NCBI GenBank assembly: GCA_031763025.1
Contig: JASSKH010000025.1
Location: 2,046,001-2,110,000 of the forward strand
DNA length: 64,000 bases
Source of the DNA: Macrocystis pyrifera
Taxonomy: Eukaryota > Sar > Phaeophyceae > Laminariales > Laminariaceae
Direction of reading: 5' to 3'
Both the position numbers and the translations under genes were made by a program. Numbering within the stretch: position 1 is the first letter of the stretch; each line of letters opens with the position of its first letter. The notes under the pieces are model-generated. The model ran no database searches, was not told the origin of the DNA, and worked only from the letters and a program-made list of their open reading frames with translations. This document shows positions 35,051 through 47,373 of this stretch, piece by piece.

Positions 35051-35286
35051 AAGGCTTGCGCGTGCGTCTCCAAAAATATATCTATCTTGAGACGTGTGTT
35101 ATTAACTTCGAACGTAAAAGATTGACCTATCGCGTACCCAATCTAACTAAGCCTTATACCACTCTCCCCCCCTGAAACGGACCGGATATACGGGGAGACG
35201 TGCCACCAACACGCGATTCCAGCTTTTCGAGATCCAGAAGTATTTTTTCAGATTCTTGACATGAGGAAATTCACTTTTCTTTCAAG

Positions 35287-35645
35287 AAGCGATTTCATGG
35301 TGGACGTGACATTCGTGCTCACACGACCAACGACCCATGTCTTGCCGACGACGCCATATATATGTCAAGGTCTGGGTCCGTTGGACTGTTGGTAAAAGGT
35401 TGACTAATCGCCTACCCAATCTAAGCCTTATAATACTATGTCCCAAGAACTGGAAATATGGACGAACAGTCCAACTACGACTCTGGTGAAACGGAAAAGT
35501 GCTCGAGAAAGCTCTCGGAAATTCAAGGGTGGCATCCTGAGGAGTGCACTGGTGTTTTTGACAGTCCCGTCGAGTAAATCGCGGGTTTTCGACAAAAAAC
35601 AACAATTCAGAGAGCCCTTCAAAAATTCCAATAATAGATGGTATT
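35287..35645 (-). repeat. Repeat with tRNA-like boxes, copy 2 (inverted)
   Basis: Inverted partner of 34650-35050. The box regions are recognisable but more degenerate. The pair encloses about 240 bp that also carries a direct partial repeat (TACCCAATCTA...AGCCTTATA at about 35117-35160 and 35396-35440). Confidence 0.5.
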
Positions 35646-35844
35646 GTCATTTTTCCTAATTTTCCCCCTCTGACCTCACTTATTTTTCCGTTATTTCCTC
35701 TTTCTTTCCCTCCCTCTTTTATTTATTTTCGCTCGTTACTTCCTTGTCCCAAATACAGCTCTTTCGCTTCGCTTGCATTTTCCTTTGCGTTTGCGGTTGT
35801 TTACGCATGCGTGGCTCTTTCCTGCATGGGGTTTGATTTGATAC

Positions 35845-35957
35845 TATTACGGGGGTCCATAGTTAACAGGACCTATGGTGTGCATAAAAAACCCTATATA
35901 TATTTGCCTATTTTTACTAACAAAATTTGGTCCCGTTAACTATGGACCCCCGTAATA
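35845..35957 (+). mobile_element. MITE family A copy 9
   Basis: TATTACGGGGGTCCATAG faces CTATGGACCCCCGTAATA, a perfect inverted end pair. The core is very close to copy 4. Confidence 0.92.
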
Positions 35958-35972
35958 ATTGCTTCAATTTAA

Positions 35973-36227
35973 GAGGCGTTCTACGATAGATAGAGGTTCG
36001 CGCTAAATTTTCCTCATTGGCTCCTCACTGAAGTAGTTCCTTATCTCACCCGAAAACTGACTTCAACAAAAATCAAATTGTATCGCGTTGAATAATCCCA
36101 TGGCCCAAGTATACAATGACTTCATTTCTCGAAACGAGATTGTCATTCCGACGATTTTGGGTTAAGGAATCCCGTTTTCCACAAAACGTTTCAGCGGAAA
36201 TATGCTACCTCTATCGTAGGACGCGTC
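35973..36227 (+). mobile_element. MITE family B copy 6
   Basis: GAGGCGTTCTACGATAGATAG to CTATCGTAGGACGCGTC. It begins only 16 bp after MITE-A copy 9. Confidence 0.85.
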
Positions 36228-36399
36228 TTGGTGCGTTTTTTTTTTTATTTCATCCCTTTTCACTTTACTTCATGTCCTTTCGTTTCGTTTGTTTTTCGAT
36301 GAAGATAGCAACTCGTGCAAGGATTTGACGTTTCCTGTTTTTGGCGTATCATGTGTCGGTCATATTGTGCATCTGATTGTTTTTTTACCACCAAGTATT

Positions 36400-37650
36400 C
36401 TATTTGACTGCTCCAACGGATCATTGGCTTCCAGCGCCGGCAACGCGCCAACCACTTCATGTCGTACACCGGCCCTCGAGAAAGCATAGAGCGTTGAGAC
36501 GACGGCCCGCAAACGCCGCCTCTTTTTGCGGGGGCCGTACAGCGGACGACCAATGGGCGGCTGACCCGTCAGGTGGTGTTTGGGACGATGTCTGGTGGGG
36601 AGAACCAAGGACCAGGCCGGCCGGAAACGAACTGGGCCCAGCGTGCAGCAGACGGCCTCAGGGTTTTTCAAGCCACCAAGGTGTTCACGGACAGCTGCCC
36701 TTTGCTGTTCGGAGTATAGAGACGGTGTTATGGCCGAGGTCTTGAAGAGTGGCAAAGTATCGGGGGTCGTCGAAGCGGCGAACTGTTTTATGGTGAGGAG
36801 GCACAGGCGCGAGGCGGGCAGGAGTTGGCTATACGCCACGCAGTTCAGGACGCCAACAGTGGCGACAAAAAGGGACGGGGGAGGCGGCCATACTGATACG
36901 GATATCGACAAAAACAGAAACGAAACGATGGATCGGGTAGCAATTTTATCATACGGATCCAACTAGCCCTGCAAAGCTAGTCTAAATTACTTCTATGTTG
37001 TTGAATTGTTCAATTGGGGGGGGGGGCGGCAGCGGCAGCAGTACTGACTCTTGACACCGCTTTTGACGGGAGTAGGAGGGAGTCCCCTCTGAGGGTTTGG
37101 CAATGTCCCCAAAATCGGTTTTATAGCCAAGACGGTAGCTCATGGTACTATCACCGCCTTAAGAACGATCTATTTTCTCTCTTCTATTTTATTGCTTTCT
37201 TTTTGCCAAATTCCTCTCTTTGTCTCCTTCATCCCCACGCCGTCCTTTGTGCGGGTATATTACTCTACTTCATGTTGCCTCGAGCGTGCAACAACTATCT
37301 GTTTCCCTTGAGCGTGCTGTATGTTTTTTTCCCATTTGTAGCAGCCTTTCTGATCGAATAATTTCGTCGCTTACTTGAATTCTGTTTCGTACCGGAAATA
37401 TTTTGTTTCGTTCGTATTCAATTTTAGTTCATATTTTCTGGTCCGGCTTGTGTTGCTTTGTTCTCGTACCCGGTACAAGGCGGTATTCTACTTGATCTCC
37501 CCATAAATTTGTGATTACGTTTGTTTTGATGAATCTCTGCCTCACAGCAGTCTGTGACTATGTAATTAGTATCTTTCGGGGATGAGACGTCAAGATGGAC
37601 ACCTGATGCATTGCTTAGTTGGGTGCGAATAATGATTCAATGCGAAGACA
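36400..37650 (+). mobile_element. Diverged LINE-A relative, 5'-truncated
   Basis: Broken translations parallel the LINE-A C-terminus (CGGRTADDQWAADPSGGVW, IETVLWPR, EAANCFMVRRHRREAGRS). The tail continues to CAGTCTGTGACTATG, GATGAGACG...GGACACC and a CA-rich end at about 37640. It is closer to 33.2-34.4 kb than to the main LINE-A copy, so two subfamilies exist. Confidence 0.65.
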
Positions 37651-37723
37651 CGCACACTGCTATCTGTATATTTTTTGTCCTGAGGTGTGATTTCGCTCCA
37701 GTTTCTTATTAGCCTGTCCCGTG

Positions 37724-38425
37724 TGTCAGTGACTAGTACTAGTAGAAGGACTACAACAGGTCGCTGACAAAGTAATATAGCTGTGAGTACAAAAAGTAGC
37801 GGTAATACAGCGCGTGTATTCCGTACGAACGCGAAGTACCAGGAGCCCCTATTTAATTATGTTGCCATTGCGTGTCGTCGTGTACCGTAGGTATCTATAG
37901 TCAGCCGTGACAACATCATCAGTTGTTCCGTAGTACGAGTTGCAGTATATAAGGTCCCTGCAACAATAGTAGTAGTAGTTGTACGTACGTAAGACCAATT
38001 TGTGGCTATTCGTCGTACGAGCATGATGTCGGTCTGGGTAACTTGACGGTTTAAGTATAGGGAAATGGCGGTTTCATCTCGGGAAAGTCTTACCGAGCCC
38101 AGTGTCCCACGACCCCACGAGTACAACGTCGGAGTACAGAATTTTTGGTGGACGGGTTTTGTTTTTGTTTGATGTTTCGGGTTTGTTCATTGTGGCTCGA
38201 CGAGGTGCATCCATCAGGCACCACCATGTCTCATGCGGTCACTCTTTTCACCTGCTCATCTTCACGAGCACCGCCGCTGATAAACAACACCACCAGCACA
38301 TATATTCTCCAGAGCTAAGCTCATATCATATCACCGAACCAGCCTAACCGCGGTTCAGGCGCTTGGCCTCTCTCTCTGGTTTCACAGTTCATACACCCCC
38401 CAATAATAGCAAATCAACATCAACA
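37724..38425 (+). repeat. Left LTR of the copia-like element
   Basis: About 702 bp. Contains TATATAAG at 37946-37953, a plausible promoter TATA box, conserved in the right LTR. Confidence 0.85.
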
Positions 38426-39011
38426 GGTCGTGCGCCACGATACGCGCTCAAGTGCCACGCGACAGCTTCAGGCATCACGACGAGTCAAGACACACACGTC
38501 TTCCCGAGCTACGCCCACCAAGGTTGCTGTTCGTCGTTCAACTTCGACGGAACTAACGTGACTGAACGAGTACGTACAGCATCTAGGATCAAGGCCGCTG
38601 TACGTCGTTCGTCCTGGATGGAGCAAGCTACAAGTACGTGAGTGATGGAGTACGCGACTGCGCCGGGCGAAGGATCGAGACTTCAGGTGCTGTTCGTCGT
38701 TCAACCTGACCGAAGTCTACTATTAATGCAATATATTCAGCAACAACGTGAGTGCACGAGTAGAAGCTCTAGGAACAAGACTGCGGATCGGCGTTCACCC
38801 GCGACGAAGCCAGCTGCAAAAACGTGAGTGAACGAGTACGAGCTACTACGACGTCTAGGAATCCTGCATAGATATAGGCAACGCAGCCGCCATTATGGAG
38901 AACGCCACCCAGCCGTGTCGAGATTTTTCAAGACGATTTCAACAGCGGCAACCGACGGATCGGACTGCCTGCTACTCACTGGGCGTCGTGATGTACGGCC
39001 AAGTCACGACG

Positions 39012-40113
39012 GACACAGGTAGTCTAACCTACTGCTGTAAGCCTTGGCATTGCCCGAGCAATGACAAACGAGACAGGTAATCTAATCATATACTGCTGTA
39101 AGCCTCGGCATTGCCCGAGCAGCGACAAATATACAAGGTAGTCTAACTTATTGCTTGAAGCCTTGGTATTGCCCGAGCAACGGCCGAAGAGACAGGTAGT
39201 CTAACCTGCCGCTGTAAGCCTTGGTATTGCCCAAGCAACGACAAAAGAGACAGGTAGTCTAACCTACTGCTGTAAGCTTTGGCATTGCCCGAGCAACGAC
39301 AAAAGAGACAGGACCTGGTAATCTAATCTACTACTACAGTAAGCCTTGGTATTGCCCGAGCAACGACAAAAGAGACAGGCATCTAATCTACTGCCGTAAG
39401 ACTCGGCATTGCTCGAGCAACGACAAAGATACAAGGTGGTCTAGCCTATTGCTGTGAGCCTTGGTATTGCCCGAGCAACGACAACATAGACAAGGTAGTC
39501 TGACCTAATGTTGTAAGCTTTGGAATAATTTGCCCGAGCAACGACAAAAGAGACAGGCCGTCTAACCTATTGCTGTAAGCCATGGTATTGCCCGAGCAAC
39601 GACGAAAGAGACAAGGGGGTCTAACCTACTGCTGTGAGCCTTGGTATTACCCAAGCAACGACAAATAAGACAAGGTAGCCGACCGACTGCTTACCTACCG
39701 CTGTAAGCCTTGATATTCTACAAGCAACGATAATACCAAGGGTAGTCTTAACCCACTGCTGTGAGCCTTGGCATTGCCCAAGCAACGAGAAAGAAGACAG
39801 GTATCCTACCGACTGCTGATCTACCGCTGTAAGCCTTGATATTAATCAATCAACGATCATACCAAGGGGAATCTTAGCCCACTGCTGTGAGCCTTGGCAT
39901 TGCCCAAGCAACGAGAAAGAAGACAGGTAGCCGCCCGACTGTTTACTTACCGCTATAAGCCTTGATATTTACCAAGCAACGATACAGGGTCGTCTTAACC
40001 CACTGCTGTAAGCCTTGTCATCGCCCGAGCAACAAAAAAGAAGACAGATAGCCGACCGATTGCTTACCTACCACCGTAGGTCTTGGAATTGGCTCGACGC
40101 CGGAGAAACTACC
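39012..40113 (+). repeat. 18-unit tandem array in the copia-like leader
   Basis: About 18 head-to-tail units of 57-68 bp sharing CTACTGCTGTAAGCCTTGG, TTGCCCGAGCAACGACAAA and AGAGACAGGTAGTCTAACC. The first eleven are one type. From about 39670 two unit types alternate (a longer one with GCCGACCGACTGCTTACC and a shorter one with TCTTAACCCACTGCTGTGAG), giving a dimeric higher-order period near 125 bp. The last, degenerate unit runs up to the gag-like start. Confidence 0.9.
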
Positions 40114-41570
40114 ATGGAGGATTCAAACAACGGCGGGGAAAACCTCACCCACATCATGAAGGGCCTCAAACTCAAGTTCAGCGGTCAAACTCCCACAGAC
40201 TTCGCGGACTGGCGGAAGGAGACCTACCCTTTCCTGAGCATCAACCCCAAGGACCTCGTCGGCATCATGAAGGGGAACCGCAAGCCAGAGGAAGGCATCA
40301 CTCGGACCAACGAAACCGCGATTGCAACCCACACTCTTGAACATGCTCAATCTGCGTGCAACAAGGCTTCACTGGACCTCTACACCATCATGCATTGCTT
40401 ACTGAAAAGCCGGCATAACTCAACCTCGAAGATGACACCGGAATCGGAAGTAATGGCCAGAAGGCCTGGCAGGAGCTGGAATCAAAATTACGGAAGATCA
40501 CAGACGAGGTCATCCGCGCCAAGCTTGCAGAACTAGCGGCGACTTCCATGGAGCTCGGGTATAACCCCGACGACTCCTTCATGGAAGCCATCCTCAAAGG
40601 CACTAAGGTGACGGGGATGGGAGAACCGATGACCGACCGACGTTTTAAGGATATCCTGGTCAAAGGGTTCACGGAAGAGTATACGATGCCGTCAAGTTTC
40701 AGATATATCGGGACTCAACGTTCGGCCTCGACGACACACAGGAAATAATGCACCATATGTACCTCGACGGCAAGTCCCGCCGCAGCGAAGCCAGCGGGAG
40801 GATCGCCGGGTGCCGCGTGGCGATGTCAACGGAATCAATCGCCTGCCGTAACCGCAACTACAATCAGCACGCCCCGCGTGACGTCGCAATGTCCGTTGAA
40901 TCGGATGCATGCCACAATTGCAACAATAAATGGCACTACGAGCGCAATTGCCCAGCCAGTGAATGGAAAGGATAAGCGTCAGAGGACCAAAAAACCCTCC
41001 GGGAGAAAGGCTGGAGCTGGAGATGGCGCTGGACAGACTTGGTGCTCGTTCCATAACACGACGACACACTCCGACCCCGAATGCTACGAACATGGAGCAC
41101 CGCGCCCCCAGCAGGGCAGCACCTGCATAGTTTGTTCGACCCACTGCAGCAACCTTCCTCCTCCTGATGGGGACGGCAAGACATCGGAGCTCAACTTCGG
41201 CGACAACTTCGACGGGGTTTTCCTGTTCACGAGCGCAACTGCTGCACGGGGCTTCCTACCCAACGGCGAAGAGAAAGCGAAACCGGTGGCCGCCTACACT
41301 ACAGATGTCGAGCCCTCAACGTTCCAAAGCCTATTCAGGACAGCAACCGGCATCATTGTCATTGCTGTAACCGGCATCAACACGATTGTTCGGGGTCTGT
41401 GGGAACTAGTCAATCACAGGGGCACACATAACGAGGATAATCTCCCGGCAGACGACGAAGCATTCACGTTCAAGACCTTCACCGGAGGGCGGACTATTCA
41501 GCGCAAGAACAGCGAAATGACGATGCTGGTGGACAACGGCGCTACGGAGCACTCCTGGACGACGAGCTGA
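40114..41570 (+). pseudogene. Gag/protease-like region of the copia-like fossil
   Basis: Begins with MEDSNNGGENLTHIMKGLK directly after the array, followed by a FSGQTPTDFADW block typical of copia-type gag N-termini. Further on come the CCHC knuckle and the protease-like motif. It is not intact; several breaks are present. Confidence 0.75.
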
Positions 41571-43778
41571 TCCCGGGATTGAAGGATCGCCTGATGAACC
41601 TCACGCCGCTAAAGGTACCTAAGACGACAAACACCGCCGGCAACAGGAAACCGCTCGGGGCCATGACCGATACCATCTACGGCACCATCACCGACCAACA
41701 TCGTGGGGCGCATCGAGCACACTTTCCCAGCATAATCGTGTCAGGCCTGGGACGACATATTTTCTCTCCCACAACTGCAATGACGGGGCATCACCACCAC
41801 GCTCGTGGCTGGGAATCCCCCCCTGAGGCTGACGTCGTAGTACAGCTTGTGGTCTGTGCTCGTTCAAGGTGAATCTAGACGCAAGAAGCAGCGTGGCCGA
41901 GACATCAACAACGCCGGCTGTAGCCCTGACTGGATCGCCCCAACGGGAAGGGGTGTCCGAGCAGGACGGACAGACGATTGACACAATGTTCAAGTGCATG
42001 CTACAAGACACAAAGAACACGCCTGAGGAGGCCACTGTCGCTGAGACGGAGCGCCAACGTGCGAAAATTCAGCAGCCCACGGCAGCACGCGGGCAACCCT
42101 CTCGAGGAGGACAAGCCATCGACAACAGCCGGAGCTTCACCAACGAGAGCTGGAGTATCAGTATCCTCACCAGGGGTAGGAGCGTTATCACTAGGGGCTC
42201 ACGAATTATCACCAGGGACTGGAGATTTCCTCATCAGGCACTGGCACGCGATCATCAGAGGTTGGAATACTAGTTCCGCAAGAGGCTGGAGTGTCATCTT
42301 CAGCAGACACCTTCTTCTTCGCCCAGGGTTGCACCTTGGGTGAGTTATGGGGTCGCAAGGATACACCGCATCACGAGATCGTCATTACGAAACCCGATCC
42401 AAGCATCGGAGAGACCTTCGATAGCAAGCACGTCAAGGGAGCTTCCAGAGCAGACCCCCCGGCCACGCGCGTGGATTTCGCCTACACCGGTATAGATCCA
42501 TTTAGGGACTCGAAGGACGAAACCAGGGTGATTAAAATCCCCAACAAAGCCTTAATACGCCATCCACACCTCGCACCAGCATCTTCCGGGACCATCGCAG
42601 CGTCCGCATCTCTCTGGGACCACCGGAGCATCAGCTGGGTCATCGACGGACCGACACCTGCTGTTATGTCAGGGGTCGCGCCAGGTTATTGTGAGCTGTG
42701 TCTGACTCGCGTCTCCACACAAGCCGAGTTCAGTACAGAAACTGAAAGAGGTTCAAACGCTCATGATAGAGGAAGGGCAACCGCAGACACACGCCGCGGC
42801 GAGGTCTGCAGGTTCAACACACTGTACAGGACGACAGAGAACCGCTCATGACATCTACACCCCGGCCGAACGCATTGGAAACGAAGAATCCACCCTTTGA
42901 GTTTGGATTATGACGTAAGCATGTGTGACGCGGAGGCAGCGCAAGAAATACATGGAACGCGATCAGTCACGATGACCCGTCGGGCTAACCATCCCAGAGG
43001 ACCCGCTTCAATGCTTCGGTTAGGAGATCCTGCTCGATATCGAGGCATTTGATGTCCTGATCATGTCGTGGGAGCCAAACGACGGAAGGAGGGCCTACAG
43101 CTAGACGATGGCGGACAGCTTCTACCTCACGATTCTGGATGAACAGCGCCATCTTCAGGGTATTTGTCGCAAGATGTCGGAGCAGCAATACCACCGTCAG
43201 ACGGAGAGAACGAGAGCCCACCAAGGATCGACAATAATAAGAAGTAATAGTACTAACAAGAAAAGAAGGCCGGGCGCGGGGCAACTCTGGTTTCACTTAT
43301 GTAACAAATACCAGGTACGTAAAAAGAAGAGTGCGATGGGTTGATTTGACGCAGTACAGCGAGAAATTGATCTGTCAGCGACTCATGCTTGCTATACGGG
43401 GAGGGCGGGTAACATAGGAGCACCAAGGCCCGTCAGATTGCCGTACCATCTACGTCTGGCTGTTTGACGATGCCCACGTAGGATCACCATAGTGACAGCA
43501 ACAGTGTAGGAGTAATCGCACCATGATAGAAACTGTAGCATGATTGGCAATTCAGCCCACTCATCAAGTACTTGTTATCCCTCACGTTTTACCAGCATCC
43601 AGGAGAGAGCGTCAGCGCATCCAGGAGAGAGCGTCGGTGCATTGAGGGGAGAGCGTCTGCGATTACCGCAGTAACACAGCAACAATTAATAGTATGTTTT
43701 TTCACGGTAGTAGCAGCAGTAGATTAATATGTCGCTGCACACGTATGCATTCATATGTTTCCCGCATCGAGGAGATGG
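41571..43778 (+). other. Unassigned interior of the copia-like fossil
   Basis: Partly open (42291-42851) but without a polymerase or integrase motif that I can recognise. Repeats of TCCAGGAGAGAGCGTC occur at about 43600-43640. Confidence 0.5.
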
Positions 43779-44500
43779 TCTCAGTGAGTAGTACTTCTAC
43801 CCCACGGCACAGCAGGAGGGCTACAATAACAGGTCGCTGCTAAAGCAATATAGCTGTGATTACAAAAGTAGCGATAAAACAGCGCGGTGTATTCCGTACA
43901 AACGTGAATTACCAGCGGCAACTGTTCAATTATGTTCCCACTTCGTGCCGTTGTGTACTGTAGGTATCTACGATAGTCAGCTGTGACAACATCATCAGTT
44001 GTTCCGTAGTACGAGTTGCAGTATATAAAGTCCCTGCAATAGTGTAGTTGTATGTACGACCAATTTGTGGCAATTTGTCGCACGAGCATGATGTCGGTCT
44101 GTCAAACGTGACGGTTTCATTCTTGGGGAATGACGGTTTCATGCCGGGAAAGTCTCACCGACCCCAGGGTCCCACGACGCCACGAGTACAACGTCGGAGT
44201 ACAGAAGTGGTAGACGGGATTTGATCTTGTTTGATGTTTCGGGGTCGTCCATTGTAGCTCGACGAGGTGCATCCATCAGGCACCACCATGCCCCATGCGT
44301 TCACTATCTTCACCTGCTCATCTTCACGAGCACCACCACCGCTGATAGACAACACCACTGAGCTAGGTTCCCCAGCACCATCATAACATCTTCACCAAGC
44401 TAAGTTCATATCGTATCACCGAACCGGCCTAACCGCGGTTCAGGCACTTGGCCTTTCTTTCTGGTTTCATACACTGGCCACAAGCCAATCAACATCAACA
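43779..44500 (+). repeat. Right LTR of the copia-like element
   Basis: About 722 bp, collinear with the left LTR, including TATATAAA at 44022-44029 and the terminal CAATCAACATCAACA. Confidence 0.85.
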
Positions 44501-44505
44501 CCGTG

Positions 44506-45464
44506 ACCACGGACTCAATATTTTGGACGCGAAAACAAGAACATTACAGCAACACGCACAACAACAACGAGTTGGTGTCCAAGTTACCATGCAAGGAGTC
44601 GCTTATCATGGGCACAAACATGATTCTACCCGTACCGTTGGGCGCTGTCCCGCGTATTCTCGGCGGGTGATAAGATTAATCAGAGTCGTTCCGCTGTTTT
44701 GGTCGCCATCTCGGGATCCAGAAGGCAACGAACAACCGCACACTGGCTTTTGCTGTACAGAGCATTAAATATTTAGTAAACAGGTGACATGCTTCAAAAA
44801 ATGAGATTCGACGAAACCCTATCGCTCACACCTGATCCCGGCTGATCGGGCATATTTACCAAGTACATATTCTTCGTGCGTCCTCCTTTTGTCGAAAATA
44901 GTTTATGCGCTTTGATTCAAACGGTCTCAAATGTATCCAATGTATACTTCCTATTAAAAGTACATTTTATTTACCTGCCTCGCGAGAAAAATCCGCGGTA
45001 GGTATCATCTAATTAGCACACACGGCTTGGAAATATGAAGCTCGACGAATCCTCGATTTCACAGCAGTACTACTATTATTGTTTTCAGCATACGTACATA
45101 CATAGTGTCTACTTTTCGCCGGGAAAATGTACGTATATTATTGCGAAGTCAAATATCAATGAAAACGGGTATCAGGTAATAATTGCGTGTCTCTCACAGC
45201 CTCATGAGAGGAAGTTGATCTTCGCGCGCCCCATTGAACTTTCTTCTTCTCTACCTGGTATAAAATATAGACACATATCCTGAATATTCAAAGCTGTTCG
45301 GTAGTAGTGATGATGGTATCAAAAATGTATACTAATAGGTATCAATAATACCTCCAGTTACTCGAAGCATAATCAAAGCATCGTTGCCGTGCTTATAAGC
45401 ATGCTGAATTAAGCAACCGAAATTAGTTGACTACATAAGCATGTTTTTTTTGCCCTTTTTGTGC
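44506..45464. other. No gene recognised
   Basis: Short open frames only; no domain identified. Confidence 0.4.
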
Positions 45465-45573
45465 TATTACGGGGGTCCATAGTTAATAGGACCTATGGTG
45501 TACATAAAAACCTATATGTTTGCCTATTTTTACTAACAATACTTGGTCCTATTTACTATGGTCCCCCGAAATA
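45465..45573 (+). mobile_element. MITE family A copy 10
   Basis: TATTACGGGGGTCCATAG faces CTATGGTCCCCCGAAATA. Core GCCTATTTTTACTAACAA. Confidence 0.9.
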
Positions 45574-46156
45574 GATACCTTCGTACTTTAGCGTTGCGGC
45601 ACTGCTGCTATGCTGTAAGCCTCCGTCAGCATGGCCCACTCGTCGTCTCAACAATTTTGATGAGCAGAGATGACACACGCCGACCAAACAGAGCAAGGAA
45701 ACGTCGTTGCAGGTCTGTGAGGCTGCCTGGTCAAGTAAACCGTTGTATGGGTTGACGTACCAACATGACGGAAGGAGATGAGGTATAAACATAGTGGATG
45801 GCATGCAGGTATGCAGACATGCAGAAGAGAAAAAACATACGAGGTGTGGGTGCATGATACAACATACCTGGTACGTTTTTCTTTCAAGTTTTTGCCAAAT
45901 CTATCAGCTGTGGGAGAGACCGGTTGAATGGCGATACTCCATATTGCAAGCTGAGTGTGCGTGGTGCTTCACAAAAATATTTCCAGTACGTCAGTTGTGA
46001 GTCCAACCGTCCAACCGGATGAGTGTGTAAATTACAGTTTTGAATTTTGAATTTTTGAATTTAATATGTGCACAAGAGCCATATATATATATGGAACAGA
46101 GCAACCGCAGTACTCATTGTACTACAACTACCGTAATGCGGTATATTACCGCTTCT
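45574..46156. other. No gene recognised
   Basis: No domain or family repeat identified. Confidence 0.4.
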
Positions 46157-46540
46157 ATCAGTACCACACAACGGCGTACGCAGGATAGCAACAGCAGCTG
46201 CCGCACCAGCACAAGGTGGAAATGGGAACATGATTTTTTGCCTAGCATTTAGGCTAAGCTACAACAGCAGTAGTAGTACTATAACATGAACGGTGCCTGG
46301 TGCGCACAAGCCGAAATCACTGAAGGTACAACTACAGCAATACTGCTTATATCAGTACAACACAACGGCGTACGCAGGACAACAACACCAGCTGCCGCAC
46401 CAGCACAAGGTGGAAATGGGGACAGGGTTTTGCCTAGCATTTAGGCTAAGCTACAGCAGTAGTATTAATAGTAGTACTATAACATGAACGGTGCCTGGTG
46501 CGCACAAGCCGAAACCACTGAAGGTACAATTACAGCAGGC
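46157..46540 (+). repeat. Two-unit tandem duplication, 194-bp period
   Basis: Units 46157-46350 and 46351-46540 share ACAACGGCGTACGCAGGA, TGCCGCACCAGCACAAGG, TTTGCCTAGCATTTAGGC and GAACGGTGCCTGGTGCGC, with high identity. Confidence 0.85.
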
Positions 46541-47208
46541 AGCAGTACTGTACAGTGGTGCACAGTGCTTTTTACACTCAAGTTCGGGAGCTGCGTGATG
46601 CGTCGTTTGCCCGCAAGCAGCAAGTAACTTCTCGCTCGCAAATCTACGACATAGAACCCATAATAAATCGTCAGAGTAAAATAATCGAATTCATGTAGTC
46701 GTCAGTTGTCATTTACCGTTTTCCATATTGAACTAGTCACTCAGATCTCACTCTCTGAGCGTGCTCGGTTGGTACATCCCGGGCCTCTCAGAGCTCCCAC
46801 TTGGGAATAGCCTCCTTTTATTACTTGCCGGACCTTTCCAGCGGGTCTTTGTGTTCTCCATTTCTCTTCGTACTTTCAGTCCTTCTTTCCTTTTTTCTTC
46901 TTTCGTTTCGTGTGCGTGCGTGTACTCCGAGCACGGTTGAGCGGGCGAACCCGGCACCGTCGCGGGTGTGAGCGGGTGTTGGCGGGTAGAGGGGGAGTTG
47001 CAACGAGCGCGGTCGCCGCTTTCGCGCCTAGGCGTCGCGTGTGCCTCGAGACACGAGGGATGCATCAATAGGCTCCGTCTGGCCTCCATTTGTGATTTTC
47101 AAATGGAGTACGTACGAGTATTTAAGGATCGTTCGGGAGTTTAAGATAATATTCAAGCGGTGCTTATTTTTGCGACCGGGCTGAAATCACAACAGGGAGG
47201 TACCCCGA
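46541..47208. other. No gene; possible upstream region
   Basis: No domain. It would be the 5' flank of the short ORF at 47209. Confidence 0.3.
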
Positions 47209-47373
47209 ATGAGCAACAACATTGTCGAGCTGGCGAACGAGGTCCACGGTAAGCACCGAGCTTCACGCGAGGCGGGCGACGGGGCTCACTGTGGAGGAGA
47301 GGGAGGAAATCTTTACCCGGACAGAATCGGTGGCGAGATAGTCGCGAGAGGGTCGGGCGGCGTACGAGGCTGA
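47209..47373 (+). CDS. Short ORF or first exon, unrecognised
   Basis: MSNNIVELANEVHG starts at an ATG in fair context and meets a good donor (CACG then GTAAGC) at 47249. Without splicing the frame runs on to 54 codons. It could be the first exon of a host gene whose other exons I cannot place; no domain. Confidence 0.25.
   Translation: MSNNIVELANEVHGKHRASREAGDGAHCGGEGGNLYPDRIGGEIVARGSGGVRG

Larger units (their letters stand above)
37724..44500 (+). mobile_element. Copia-like LTR retrotransposon fossil
   Basis: Full-length in outline: two LTRs of about 700 bp in direct orientation, each beginning near TGTCAG/TCTCAG and ending in CAACA, with the perfect 5-bp target duplication CCGTG on both sides (37719-37723 and 44501-44505). 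The interior holds a leader, a long tandem array, a gag-like region with a CCHC zinc knuckle (about 40910-40951) and an aspartic protease-like motif (Val-Asp-Asn-Gly-Ala-Thr, about 41526-41546). A purine-rich GAGGAGATGG lies just before the right LTR. I could not recognise integrase, reverse transcriptase or RNase H. The coding part is broken in several places. The LTRs differ by something like a tenth plus indels, so it is clearly older than the 26.4-kb LTR pair. Confidence 0.85.

Noticed and set aside
39012-40113. CRISPR array
   Set aside because: The units are contiguous and similar throughout, without unique spacers, and lie inside an LTR element in a eukaryotic context.
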